From Akkermansiaceae bacterium UBA2381 (lineage in GTDB: Bacteria > Verrucomicrobiota > Verrucomicrobiia > Verrucomicrobiales > DEV007): a stretch of DNA of 64,000 bases. Made by a program: the position numbers and the translations under genes. Each line of letters opens with the position of its first letter. The stretch's first letter is position 1. Below are positions 7,966-17,382 of the stretch, in pieces. The stretch covers positions 1 through 64,000 of the forward strand of contig DDSV01000026.1 in assembly GCA_002344215.1 (NCBI GenBank), given 5' to 3'. A model generated the notes under the pieces. That model made no database searches and was not told the DNA's origin. It saw only the letters and a list, made by a program, of their open reading frames with translations.

Positions 7966-9435
7966 TCACGAAAACAACCGTTCCACCATCTCCGCCTTCA
8001 CGAGTTCTCTCGGCTGGTTGAGGTGATTGTAAACGATGGTTTGCGGATCGATGGCCATGGCGTGGTAGATCGTGGCGAGAATCTCCATCGGGTGAACGGG
8101 GTCTTCGAGCGGGGCTGAGCCGGTCTTGTCGGATTTGCCGTGCACGTAGCCGCGTTTCACTCCGGCACCGCCGATGATGCTGGTGTAACAATAGGGCCAG
8201 TGATCGCGTCCGTCGGCGCTGTTGTTGTTGCCGCTCGTGGAGACGCCCATTTCAGGGCTGCGTCCGAATTCACCGATGGCGACGACGAGCGTTTCCTCGA
8301 GCAGTCCCCGTTGATCGAGATCTTCGAAGAGGGCGGAAAGACCGGCGTCGAGCATGGGGGCGGACTGGTCCTTCATCCGCTTGGGCAGACCGACGTGGTG
8401 GTCCCAGCTATGGTTGTCGCTGTTCGCCACTTTGGGCCAGATCACTTCGACGACCTTGGTGCCTGCCTCGACGAGACGGCGGGCGAGGAGACAGCTTTGA
8501 CCAAAGGTGTTGCGCCCGTAGGTGTCACGGAGCTTCGGATCCTCAGCATCGAGATTGAAGGCATCACGGGCTCTGCCGGAGACGATCAGATTGAGGGCCT
8601 TGTCGTAGTATTCGTCGAGGTTGTAACCCTCGACCGCCTTTTCAATGATGGGCATCTGATTGGTGAGGGTGTCCCGCAGTTTCGCTCGACGCTGGAGGCG
8701 CAGGGAAAAGACATCGGGACGCAGTTGAAGATCGTCGACCCGGATCTGGGTCATCTTGTTCATGTCCATGTCATCCCCGTCGGGGAAGAGGTAATAGGGG
8801 TCGTAGGCCTTACCGAGGAATCCGGCGGTGCCTCCCTTGTTGATGACGTTGGACTCCTGGAGAGGACGCGGCATCACGACAAAGGGGAGCATGGGCTCGT
8901 CGGTCGGCTTCAGTCGAATGATGTTCGATCCGAAGTTCGGGAAATCCTTCGGTGAAGGCGGTTCAAGTTGACCCGAGGGACTGACCTTGTCCGTCGTGTA
9001 ACCGGTCATGATCTGATAGATCGCGGCGGTGTGATTAAAGAGACCGTTCGGGGTGTAGCTCATCGACCGCACCGTCGTGAATTTGTCCGTCACCTTCGCC
9101 AGCTTCGGCAGCAGCTCGGTGTATTGCAGTCCGTCGGTCTTCGTATTGAGCGGTTTGAAGATGGAGCGCACATTGTCCGGCGCGTCCGGTTTCGGATCGA
9201 AAAGATCGATATGGCTCGGGCCTCCCTGGAGGTAGACCATGATGACCGACTTCGCCTTGCCCCATCCGGGCCGACCGACAAGGCCGGAGGCGGCACTGGC
9301 GTTCTGCACGGCGAGGATGTTGTTCAGCGTCATTCCCAGCATTCCCGCTCCGCCGACCCGCAAAAAGTCGCGGCGTCCGGGTTTGAGATGTGAGTCGCAG
9401 AGGTCTTTGGCGATTTCTCCGGGGAGTCTGATCAT
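7966..9435 (-). CDS. DUF1501 protein, Tat-exported
   Basis: A 489-residue member of DUF1501, an alkaline-phosphatase/sulfatase-like superfamily common in Planctomycetota and Verrucomicrobiota. The N-terminus carries a twin-arginine leader (GRRDFLRVGGAGMLG), so it should be folded and exported by Tat; a tatA gene is in this window. Typical segments are SVIMVYLQGGPSHIDLFDPKPD, here split as MVYLQGGPSHIDLFDPK, then WDHHVGLPKRM, and GEFGRSPEMG. It lies 115 nt downstream of the 1714-residue cytochrome gene on the same strand. DUF1549/DUF1553 and DUF1501 genes are usually paired like this, and the pair is thought to act together, substrate unknown. Confidence 0.92.
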   Translation of the reverse strand: MIRLPGEIAKDLCDSHLKPGRRDFLRVGGAGMLGMTLNNILAVQNASAASGLVGRPGWGKAKSVIMVYLQGGPSHIDLFDPKPDAPDNVRSIFKPLNTKTDGLQYTELLPKLAKVTDKFTTVRSMSYTPNGLFNHTAAIYQIMTGYTTDKVSPSGQLEPPSPKDFPNFGSNIIRLKPTDEPMLPFVVMPRPLQESNVINKGGTAGFLGKAYDPYYLFPDGDDMDMNKMTQIRVDDLQLRPDVFSLRLQRRAKLRDTLTNQMPIIEKAVEGYNLDEYYDKALNLIVSGRARDAFNLDAEDPKLRDTYGRNTFGQSCLLARRLVEAGTKVVEVIWPKVANSDNHSWDHHVGLPKRMKDQSAPMLDAGLSALFEDLDQRGLLEETLVVAIGEFGRSPEMGVSTSGNNNSADGRDHWPYCYTSIIGGAGVKRGYVHGKSDKTGSAPLEDPVHPMEILATIYHAMAIDPQTIVYNHLNQPRELVKAEMVERLFS

Positions 9436-9450
9436 GGTGGCGGTGGGTAG

Positions 9451-9490
9451 GGATTGAGGGGTTGAGGTTTTCAGGGATTGAGGGGTAGGA
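9451..9490 (+). repeat. Period-8 repeat array, G-rich strand
   Basis: Five 8-mers in phase: GGATTGAG, GGGTTGAG, GTTTTCAG, GGATTGAG, GGGTAGGA. It lies between the cytochrome and DUF1501 genes and is mirrored by the array at 9512-9551. Confidence 0.7.
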
Positions 9491-9511
9491 ATGAAGGATC
9501 GCGTCGGCGAA

Positions 9512-9551
9512 CCTCAACTCCTTAAAACCTCAACTCCTCAATACCTTTCTT
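9512..9551 (-). repeat. Period-8 repeat array, inverted partner
   Basis: Five 8-mers: CCTCAACT, CCTTAAAA, CCTCAACT, CCTCAATA, CCTTTCTT. Read on the other strand it resembles the array at 9451-9490, so together they form a long imperfect inverted repeat around 21 nt. The last base touches the stop codon of the cytochrome gene. Confidence 0.7.
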
Positions 9552-12500
9552 CATCTATTAAACAAAAACGAAGGACTGTTAACAAGAGCCCAGGTGAGAT
9601 CCTGAGCGGCGGTGAGTCGACGGTCGGAGGCCTGGCGGGTCGAATATTCCATGTTCTGACGGAGCTCGACGAGTTTGGGATCCTCCTGAATGGGCTCCTG
9701 CGCGGTTTTGAGCGAGGCCTCGAGAGTGAGGAGGCGGGCGTCGGCCGCGAGTGGCTTCTTCTCGTTGAAGACTTTCACAACGAGAGTGTGGCGAAGTTTG
9801 TCCCGGCTCTGGTAGAATCCTGACAAGAGTGCCTGTTGCTCTTTCGTTCGGGTGTCAGGGGCGATCTGGAGAACGCCGGCAATATTCGCGGGAAGTCCGA
9901 GGTCGAGAGGGGAGGGGGAATTGCTCGCCCAGAAGCGGAACTTGCCGAGGGGATATTCACCTCCGGAATACTGACAATGGACGACCAGGGTGAGGGTGCC
10001 TCCTTTGGCATCGATGGCGAGGGGTTTGTCGAGTTGGTAACGGGCCCAGTTCGGCTGCCGCTCATTCCCTGCCACGGCCCAGCCTTTGACATCGCGTCCG
10101 CTTTGACCGTTGAAGGTGGCTTTCACGTCGAATCCCTGCTGGATGTGATCGGTTTTGGCATCGGTGAAGTTGAGGACGACCGGCTTCTTCGGATCTCCAC
10201 CGGTGGGGACGAATGAGGCATCGAATTCACTCACGACAAAGTTGCCATTTTCATTCAAGCCGGGGCCGTAGCCGGGGAGGCGTTCGTCGGTGAGCGCTTC
10301 GATCATCAGACCGGAAAGCTGCGTCGCCGATTTGACGGGAACCGTAATGGTGTAAACGACTCCCTTGGTCGGGCCGCTCGCGAGGAGACTTCCGTCGGCC
10401 TCGGTGGTGAGCTTGATCCCGCTTTTGGCATCGGCCGCCGCCGTGGCGGGCAGAAGCGGGTTCCACGGGTTCCAGAAGCTGGAAAGAGTGAGCGATTTTT
10501 CCCAGGCGCTCATTTTTGCCGGGAGCGTGGCATCGTAATCCGTCAGCATCTTTTGAGCGGCGGCGAGGCGGGCCTTCTGATCGGCCTCGGCTTTGGTTTT
10601 GGTGGCCGCGGCTTCGGGCTGATACTTTTTGAGGTCAATCTCGGCCTGGCGGATCCGATTGTAGCGCTCGATCTCGCGTGTGCTGCGTACCGGAACCCAG
10701 TCGGCCTCGGCTTTGGCGAGCTTGGCGGTGAGGGATTGATGATCGGACTGGATATCAGCGATAACCGAAAGCGCCGCATCGATTTCCGCCGGTGCGGGTG
10801 CCCGGGAAAGGACACGGTAGTAAATGTCTTCCACGAGTTTTCGATCGTCCGGCTGTGAGGCGACGAGGGCCGCCAGTTCGCTGTCGGGGGCTCCGAGGGC
10901 ATCGGCGATGGCGGGTCCTGACAGAAATGCCATCACCGCGCTCATCTGAAGTTCGTCGGACCGTTCACACTCACAGGCACTCTCGCGGGCCGGACGTCCG
11001 AGATTGGCGAGGAATCCGCTCTTGAGATCAAGTTTGGCGTCGGAGAGCTGGCTTGCGCGGACCCCTTTGCCGGCCCCCGGGATGTCGGGAATCGCTCCGG
11101 TGACAAAATAGACCGCATCATAGAGCACTTCGGCGGGGAGACGACGGGCTTCCGCGTGGGAGAAATTGATCTCGTCCGTTTCGTTCCATTCGTTGGTCTG
11201 AATGGAGAGCTGATAGGTGCGTGATTTGCAGATCTCCGCGGTGAGGGCACGGATATCAAAACCTGACTTCACAAAGTTGGCCGCGAGGTGGTCGAGGAGC
11301 TGAGGATTACTCGGTGGATTGCCGGCGCGGATATCGTCGAGCGGTTCGATGATGCCTGTCCCGAGCAGGTAGCCCCAGACGCGATTGGCGTAACTCGTCG
11401 CGAAGTAGGGGTTTTCAGGACTGATGATCCAGGAGGCAAGGTGCTCGCGACGGGTTGGCTTCTTGGGGTCAGTGAAGGCGACTTTGGCGAGTTCGGTTTC
11501 GTAGGGGAAAGCAGGTGGCTGGAGTACTCCGGTGCGGTCGTGTTTGATCTCACCTTCGGCCTTGTCCTTCACAATCTCGTAAAGCGGTTTGGCTCCCTCG
11601 ACGGCGGAGCCGCCAATGTTTTCCTTAGGCGCGTTCTTGGGATCGCGGTCCAGCGTGGTCTGGGCAAAAAAGGCGGCGGTCTCGTAGTATTGATCCTGCG
11701 TCCACTTCTCGAAGGGGTGATCGTGGCACTTGTTGCAGTTGAAACGCGTCGCGAGGAAGAGGTGGGTGGTGTTCTCCATGATCTCGGCCGGTTCGCGGAG
11801 GATCTTGTAATAGGAGGCGGCCGGGTTCTCCTTGTTCGACCCGGTCGCGGTCAGGATCTTGTAGGCGAACTGATCGTAGGGGGTGTTCGCTGCGATCTCG
11901 TTTTTGATCCAGTCGCGGAAGAGACGCGAACCCTCGGTGCCGAGGAATTTGGAATTCACCTGAAGCATGTCGCTCCATTTGTTGGTCCAGTGATCAACGT
12001 ATTCGGGAGACTTCAGCAGCTCATCGACGAGGGCGTCGCGTTTTTCCCGGGTGGGTCGCTTGTCTGCAGCGAAGGCCTTCACTTTCTCCGCGCGGGGAGG
12101 GAGGCCGGTGAGGTCGAGATGGATGCGGCGGACGAATTCGTCATCCGTGCAAAGCTCGCTCGGGGCGATCTTCATGCGGTTCCATTTCGCGGCGACGAGT
12201 TTGTCGATTTCCCCCCAGGCCTCGGGTTCTTTCCAGGTGAACCCTTCGCGGTCACCCATGACGGTAAGGGTGGTCGCCGCGTAGGCTCCTTCGTAGCGGG
12301 CGAGGATGGGGGCTTCACCCCGTCGGACCGTGGCGAGGAGTCCGAAGTCATCATGATTGGCGACATCGGTGTTCCCTGATTCGATAAAGGATTCGAGGGT
12401 GACATCGCGGGTTTTGCCATCGGAGTAGCGGGCCATGACACGAAACTGCTGACGGCCTCCGATATTCTGCACGACGGGGTTTTTCGGAAAGAGTTCGATC

Positions 12501-14695
12501 GAAGCAACCCGGGCTTTGCTGAGGTCCAGCTTCGTCCCGCCGGAGATCCATTCGCGGATAACGTGGTAATAGCGGGAGCCATTGTCGGTCAGCATGCCGG
12601 CCTCATGAGGAACGGCGCCGGTCGCTTTCAGCAGCATCAGGGAATCATCGGGCGAGGCGGAGTTGATGCGCCGGGCGGTATGATCGTCGCTGAATCCACG
12701 CACGTCATAGATGGGGTCGTATCCGCGCAGGCTGAGTTTGAAACCCCCTTTGCCATCCTTGGCTCCGTGGCAGGTTCCCATGTTACATCCAAGTCGGGTA
12801 ATGACGGGATTCACATCCTGGACAAAGTCCAACTTCGCTACCTCGGCGGCGGGCGCATACTTCACCGGTGCCGTCGCGGATTTGTCACCTATCGCGGCGG
12901 TCAGAACCGCTTCGCCGGCGGCGGTGGGACGCAGGACGCCACGATCGGTCACCGTTGCCACGGGTTGGCTGAGCGACCACTTCACGAGCCCGGTAACATC
13001 GGTGGTGGTGCCGTCATCAAGAGTGCCGGTGACAAGCATCTGACGGTAGAGACCGGGGGCGTCGAGAGTCACTTCAGCCGGAGAAATGGTGAGCGCGGTG
13101 ACGGTGCGTCCCTCAGGAAGAAGACCGGGCCCCTCATGATGAGTCGCTTTCTTCCGGTCGATCAGCTTCGCATCGGGAGCGACTTTGGTGAGGGAGGCGT
13201 CAATCGCGATCGGAGCGAAAGACTTTTTCTCGGCGAGAGTGCTCGCATCGAGGAGCCGGACGAGACCGTCCGCTCCTCCGGTGGCGATGGTTTTGCCATC
13301 GGGGGAAAAGGCGACCGCATACATTGCCGCCTTCAGGTCGATTCCCTTGATGAGCTCCGCTCCCCGGGTCTGGAACTCCTCGATCTTCGGATCGTTCTTG
13401 TCCTTGTCGCTGCCGCGCTGCACCGTTTCGAACAGTGTCTTTAATTCGGGAGTGATGGTCGCGTCGTATTCCGAGCGGAAAAGGTGGACTTGTCCCTCAC
13501 CATTGAGACTGGAGACAGCGGCGAAGGTTTTTCCGTCGGGGGAAAAGGAAACGTCCCAGATGCGGCCTTTCATCGCGGGGTATTTACGGATGAGGTTCGC
13601 GTTGTCCCCGATCTTGCGAACGGTCTCGCGTTTCATGCGGTAGATCTGGGGAACTCCGTCCGATCCGCCGACGAGGAAGTGATCCTGTTTCGGATGCCGT
13701 TCGAGAGCGCTGAGCCCGCCGGCAAGTGCGCCCGGAGTGATCGACGTGATGTTATCGACAAAACGCTCGGTTTTGGTTTCGGTGAGCTTGGCCGACATAT
13801 CACGACCGACCGAGACAAGGTGATCACCCGTGGCGGACCAGTCGGTGTCGAGGACCCAGTCGTTGTGACTACCCATGAAAAGAACCTGCTCGCCATTGTC
13901 CGCCTTGATCGCGCGAACGGTGTTGTCGGGAAGGCCGAAGGCAACACGGGTGCCGTCGGGCGACCAGCTTGCTCCGTAGGCGGTATCGAATCCGACGATT
14001 TTGGAAAGAGTCAGTTCCTCTTTGGCAAGATCCCAGACCTGAATTTCCCCCATGCGACCGGGGAGACCACCGGCCACGGCAAGACGTTTGCCATCCGGAG
14101 AAAAGCGGACTGACTCGATCCGCTCGGAAAGGCCAACGAGGCGGGTTTTCAGACCGGAGCCGTCGGCTTTGTGGATGAGAACTTCATGGAAGCCCGCCAT
14201 CGCGATGAGAGTGCCGTCGGGCGAATAATCGAGCGAGGTGAGGTTCGGCGGGACCGCGTAACGGGGCGGATTCTCCTTCGAGTAACGCTGGCGCGCGTTT
14301 TCGGGCGTGTCGTCGGTCGCTCCCTGGGCGACCCACTTGGTCACGAGAGAGACCTCGTAGGCGGTGAGGGGTTCCTCCTTTGGTGGCATTTCGGGACGCT
14401 TTTCGCCCTCCTGAGTCACGACGAGTTCGAGCAGGTAACTTTCTTCGGGCTTGCCGGGAACGATCGCGGCTCCGTTCTCGCCTCCGGCGATGAGCCCGGC
14501 GACCTCGGTCATGATGTAGTCCGACTTCGACTTGGCGGGCTGATGGCAGCCCTGGCACTTCGCCTGGAAGAGAGGACGGATGTCCTTGTAGTAGCTGACC
14601 GTCTCCGGCAGGGCATCGCTTTTTGTCTCGGCGGCGACGCCGACAAAGGGGAGAACGGCGAAGGAAAGTAGGGAGAGAGAGGATCGTAGGATCAT
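9551..14695 (-). CDS. 1714-aa cytochrome: PSCyt1, WD40, DUF1549, DUF1553
   Basis: A very large exported protein. A signal peptide (about 1-22) precedes a planctomycete-type cytochrome c domain with CQGCH (Cys47, Cys50, His51). Residues about 140-500 are WD40-like beta-propeller blades with repeated FSPDGK-type motifs. An Ig-like (bacterial Ig) segment follows near 520-610. A second cysteine/histidine cluster, CNMGTCH (Cys637, Cys642, His643), begins another PSCyt-like region. DUF1549 follows with CNKCH (Cys987-His991), then DUF1553 to the C-terminus, which includes a carbohydrate-binding-like insertion (about 1340-1540) and coiled coil. The family is typical of PVC bacteria and paired with DUF1501. 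It likely binds heme in the periplasm; the biological substrate is not known. Confidence 0.9.
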   Translation of the reverse strand: MILRSSLSLLSFAVLPFVGVAAETKSDALPETVSYYKDIRPLFQAKCQGCHQPAKSKSDYIMTEVAGLIAGGENGAAIVPGKPEESYLLELVVTQEGEKRPEMPPKEEPLTAYEVSLVTKWVAQGATDDTPENARQRYSKENPPRYAVPPNLTSLDYSPDGTLIAMAGFHEVLIHKADGSGLKTRLVGLSERIESVRFSPDGKRLAVAGGLPGRMGEIQVWDLAKEELTLSKIVGFDTAYGASWSPDGTRVAFGLPDNTVRAIKADNGEQVLFMGSHNDWVLDTDWSATGDHLVSVGRDMSAKLTETKTERFVDNITSITPGALAGGLSALERHPKQDHFLVGGSDGVPQIYRMKRETVRKIGDNANLIRKYPAMKGRIWDVSFSPDGKTFAAVSSLNGEGQVHLFRSEYDATITPELKTLFETVQRGSDKDKNDPKIEEFQTRGAELIKGIDLKAAMYAVAFSPDGKTIATGGADGLVRLLDASTLAEKKSFAPIAIDASLTKVAPDAKLIDRKKATHHEGPGLLPEGRTVTALTISPAEVTLDAPGLYRQMLVTGTLDDGTTTDVTGLVKWSLSQPVATVTDRGVLRPTAAGEAVLTAAIGDKSATAPVKYAPAAEVAKLDFVQDVNPVITRLGCNMGTCHGAKDGKGGFKLSLRGYDPIYDVRGFSDDHTARRINSASPDDSLMLLKATGAVPHEAGMLTDNGSRYYHVIREWISGGTKLDLSKARVASIELFPKNPVVQNIGGRQQFRVMARYSDGKTRDVTLESFIESGNTDVANHDDFGLLATVRRGEAPILARYEGAYAATTLTVMGDREGFTWKEPEAWGEIDKLVAAKWNRMKIAPSELCTDDEFVRRIHLDLTGLPPRAEKVKAFAADKRPTREKRDALVDELLKSPEYVDHWTNKWSDMLQVNSKFLGTEGSRLFRDWIKNEIAANTPYDQFAYKILTATGSNKENPAASYYKILREPAEIMENTTHLFLATRFNCNKCHDHPFEKWTQDQYYETAAFFAQTTLDRDPKNAPKENIGGSAVEGAKPLYEIVKDKAEGEIKHDRTGVLQPPAFPYETELAKVAFTDPKKPTRREHLASWIISPENPYFATSYANRVWGYLLGTGIIEPLDDIRAGNPPSNPQLLDHLAANFVKSGFDIRALTAEICKSRTYQLSIQTNEWNETDEINFSHAEARRLPAEVLYDAVYFVTGAIPDIPGAGKGVRASQLSDAKLDLKSGFLANLGRPARESACECERSDELQMSAVMAFLSGPAIADALGAPDSELAALVASQPDDRKLVEDIYYRVLSRAPAPAEIDAALSVIADIQSDHQSLTAKLAKAEADWVPVRSTREIERYNRIRQAEIDLKKYQPEAAATKTKAEADQKARLAAAQKMLTDYDATLPAKMSAWEKSLTLSSFWNPWNPLLPATAAADAKSGIKLTTEADGSLLASGPTKGVVYTITVPVKSATQLSGLMIEALTDERLPGYGPGLNENGNFVVSEFDASFVPTGGDPKKPVVLNFTDAKTDHIQQGFDVKATFNGQSGRDVKGWAVAGNERQPNWARYQLDKPLAIDAKGGTLTLVVHCQYSGGEYPLGKFRFWASNSPSPLDLGLPANIAGVLQIAPDTRTKEQQALLSGFYQSRDKLRHTLVVKVFNEKKPLAADARLLTLEASLKTAQEPIQEDPKLVELRQNMEYSTRQASDRRLTAAQDLTWALVNSPSFLFNR

Positions 14696-15092
14696 GGTCG
14701 GGATGACAGTCCGGGCGGCAAAACCCGCTCGAATAGGTTGATTAACCGACCATTATAGATTTTTGGCCTTCAGGGAACAATCACGCGTTCGCGGGCGAAA
14801 GATGGGGAAGCTTGAAATTTGGATAAGCTGAAAGTCTGAAATTTCGAACCGATTAAAGGACGATTCCCCGCGTGAGGTAGACCGTTCCGCCGGGGCGGGC
14901 CATCAAAAATAGATTTCGTCTTCCTGAGCGCTTTCGCCCGGTAAAGAGAGGGGGATAACCCGAAATTCCCAAGTTCGAACCTCAACGGAGGCTCTTAAGC
15001 GGGTTCGTCACTGTTATGGCAAAATTTGGTATGGGCTCTGAGATGGGTTTATACTGCGAGGATTCTGAATCGAAGCCACTTCAAGTAAAACC
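14696..15092. other. Intergenic region with degenerate period-7 repeat
   Basis: 397 nt between divergent genes. At 14808-14849 there is a weak 7-nt periodicity (AAGCTTG, AAATTTG, GATAAGC, TGAAAGT, CTGAAAT), like the clearer arrays at 28564 and 42849. Promoters for both flanking genes should lie here but I could not identify convincing -35/-10 pairs. No coding frame. Confidence 0.5.
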
Positions 15093-16703
15093 GTGAAAGC
15101 CATCGCCGCCGTCATCGCCCTGTTAGCACTCATCACCGTCGGACTGGCCCAGGAGGATGGCGCGAGTGAGGGTGAAAATCGGATTCCGGGTGCGTGGGAG
15201 AATGCCCCGCTTTGCCTGACCGCGAACGACCTCTCGATTGCCACGGGCCAGCCTTCTTTGGTCCTCATGTCGAATGGCTCCATGCAAATCCAGGTGTGGT
15301 CCTTGTCGGGCGGCACAGTGGGGCAATCGGTCGCCGGCCTTGTGGGCGGGCTCCCCGAGGGCTGCGCTGCGGTGAAGGTTGAGATCGTCGTGACGACTAC
15401 CGATGCGGCGACGAGTGCGGAGTTTGAGGATGTCTATCGAGTCCACCTCTCGCAAATGGTGGACAATGCTCCGTTTACCGCCCGCTATCAATTGGGCGAT
15501 CCGGTGCGCACCACGCTGCCTGCTGCGCCGTTCCACACCCGGACCATCCTCCTGGAGTCGTATTACAAGATAACGCCGAATGCGCCCCTGTGGGTGCGAA
15601 TCCAGCGAGAACCGGGTGATCCCGCTGATACCTTCACCCAACCCACCGGCCTGGCCATGGTCAAGGTCACGCCGGTGGAGGCTCCCGCGATCCCTCACGT
15701 CGTTCAGGATGTGAGGGGCTACAATTCGTGGCCGATGCTGCAGGCTATCGGAGGGAAGCTGGTCTGCGTCTACAGCCGGGGCAGCGGGCACACAATCGAT
15801 GAAGGCAGCCGCGACCTATACGCCCGCACCTCCACCGACGGCGGAAAAACATGGACTCCTGAAACGGTGGTTGCCAACACGCCGGACTACGGCGAAGTCC
15901 CTGTCGGGAAGGGGCTGGATGCCTCGGGGGCCATGCTTCTCTGGGTGCGCCGCGTCGGCCCGCAATGGCACCACGACCTCTACCGCACCACGGACGGAGT
16001 CTCCTTCACCCTTGTCGCCACGCCGAAGCTCGAGGTGAGACCTATGCAGATCACCGATGTCTTTGCTGTGCCCAAGGTCGGACTCATGGCCTTATGGTTC
16101 GCCGGGGATTACGGAGACAAGCCGACGAACTCATGGGGCATTGTGACGAGCAGTGACGACGGCGCGACCTGGAACCAGACCACCGTCGAGTCCGGACTGA
16201 CCAAAGCGCAGTGGCCAACCGAGGCCGCCGCCGTCTCTCTCGGGGATGGGAAAATCCTCGCCATCGCCCGCACGGAAGTCGGCCCCGCGCAGTTTCAACT
16301 CGTTTCAACCGATTCCGGGGCGACGTGGAAGCGCATGCCCACCAACATCGGCGATATCAAGGGCTCCACGCCGAGCCTGATCCTCGACACAAAGACCGGG
16401 CTGCTCAGTAACTACCACTATCATCGCGGCAGGGGCCTCTTGCGCCGTCGCGTCGTCGATGCGCAGAGCATTTTCAACCATCCTGACCGTTGGCCGGCCT
16501 CAGAGGTAGTGGCCACAGGCAGTGAGATCACGTGGGATGCGGGAAACGTCAACGCCACTTTCATCGGCGACACTCACTACCTTTCCTTTTACTCCGGCAA
16601 TGCTCCCGACACGTCGGTCCTGGTCTCCGAGCTCCCGGCTCCAAGGGCCGGTGCGGATGCCAGTCCATCGTTGCTTGAGACACTGAAGAATGTTCCGAAA
16701 TGA
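15093..16703 (+). CDS. Secreted sialidase-like BNR-repeat protein
   Basis: A 536-residue protein with a signal peptide (about 1-19) starting at GTG 15093. The first 200 residues form a beta-rich N-terminal domain. The rest looks like a six-bladed sialidase propeller with three clear Asp-box motifs: STDGGKTW, SSDDGATW and STDSGATW. Such proteins may be exo-sialidases or other glycan-acting or binding propellers; an FRIP motif and a full catalytic set were not found, so sialidase activity is uncertain. It probably works outside the cell. The next gene starts 55 nt downstream. Confidence 0.75.
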   Translation: MKAIAAVIALLALITVGLAQEDGASEGENRIPGAWENAPLCLTANDLSIATGQPSLVLMSNGSMQIQVWSLSGGTVGQSVAGLVGGLPEGCAAVKVEIVVTTTDAATSAEFEDVYRVHLSQMVDNAPFTARYQLGDPVRTTLPAAPFHTRTILLESYYKITPNAPLWVRIQREPGDPADTFTQPTGLAMVKVTPVEAPAIPHVVQDVRGYNSWPMLQAIGGKLVCVYSRGSGHTIDEGSRDLYARTSTDGGKTWTPETVVANTPDYGEVPVGKGLDASGAMLLWVRRVGPQWHHDLYRTTDGVSFTLVATPKLEVRPMQITDVFAVPKVGLMALWFAGDYGDKPTNSWGIVTSSDDGATWNQTTVESGLTKAQWPTEAAAVSLGDGKILAIARTEVGPAQFQLVSTDSGATWKRMPTNIGDIKGSTPSLILDTKTGLLSNYHYHRGRGLLRRRVVDAQSIFNHPDRWPASEVVATGSEITWDAGNVNATFIGDTHYLSFYSGNAPDTSVLVSELPAPRAGADASPSLLETLKNVPK

Positions 16704-16758
16704 AACGGGGCTCGAGTGTGCTCCGCGCTCAGTGAGTTTGAGGTCTCTGTTGAAAAAT

Positions 16759-17382
16759 ATGGACTATGCGACTCCGACACGTTTCAATGAAATCTTCCGC
16801 CGCATAGGAATATCGGGCCTGAGTGCCGGGGATATTTTTGCCGATCTGAAAAAGCGTTATCACGAAGATCACCGCAAATATCACAACCTGTCACATATTG
16901 ATCGAATGCTTGGCTGGCTCGATGCAACCGGTGAAAGTAATGATTCCGTGGAGCTTGCTATTTGGTTTCACGACGCCGTCTACGACCCGCTTGGAAGTGA
17001 CAACGAAGCTCAGAGCGCCCGGTATTTCAGGGATTATCCCGGAAAATTTATCCCAAAATCGATTTCTGAAGAGATAGAACGCCTGATTCTGGCGACAGAT
17101 CCGACTCAGCCACGATCGGGAAGGGCGGACGAGAATCTGATTGTCGACATTGATCTTTCCATTCTTGGGGCATCTCCCGACCATTATCTCGCCTACCGAA
17201 ACGCAATTAGATGGGAATACTCCGCCGTTTCCGAGGTCAATTTTGTTGCGGGCCGGAGATCAATCCTTCTAAGATTTCTCTCTCAGCGCATCTACTCGAC
17301 CGATTACTTTTTTGAACGATTTGAGAGGCAAGCCCGCTTGAACATTCAGGAAGAGCTTGAGGTATTGGAACAAAGGGAATGA
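16759..17382 (+). CDS. HD-superfamily metal-dependent phosphohydrolase
   Basis: A 207-residue predicted HD hydrolase (COG4339-like). The metal-binding His/Asp set is visible as RKYHNLSHI and AIWFHDAVYDP, followed by the helical RSARYF-type stretch and VDIDLSILGA. Such proteins are predicted to hydrolyse phosphate esters; no substrate is known. The frame opens at ATG 16690, overlapping the previous gene, but ATG 16759 (MDYATPTRFNEIF) matches the usual start. Its stop overlaps the next start as ATGA, so it is translationally coupled to the metallopeptidase-like gene. Confidence 0.8.
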   Translation: MDYATPTRFNEIFRRIGISGLSAGDIFADLKKRYHEDHRKYHNLSHIDRMLGWLDATGESNDSVELAIWFHDAVYDPLGSDNEAQSARYFRDYPGKFIPKSISEEIERLILATDPTQPRSGRADENLIVDIDLSILGASPDHYLAYRNAIRWEYSAVSEVNFVAGRRSILLRFLSQRIYSTDYFFERFERQARLNIQEELEVLEQRE

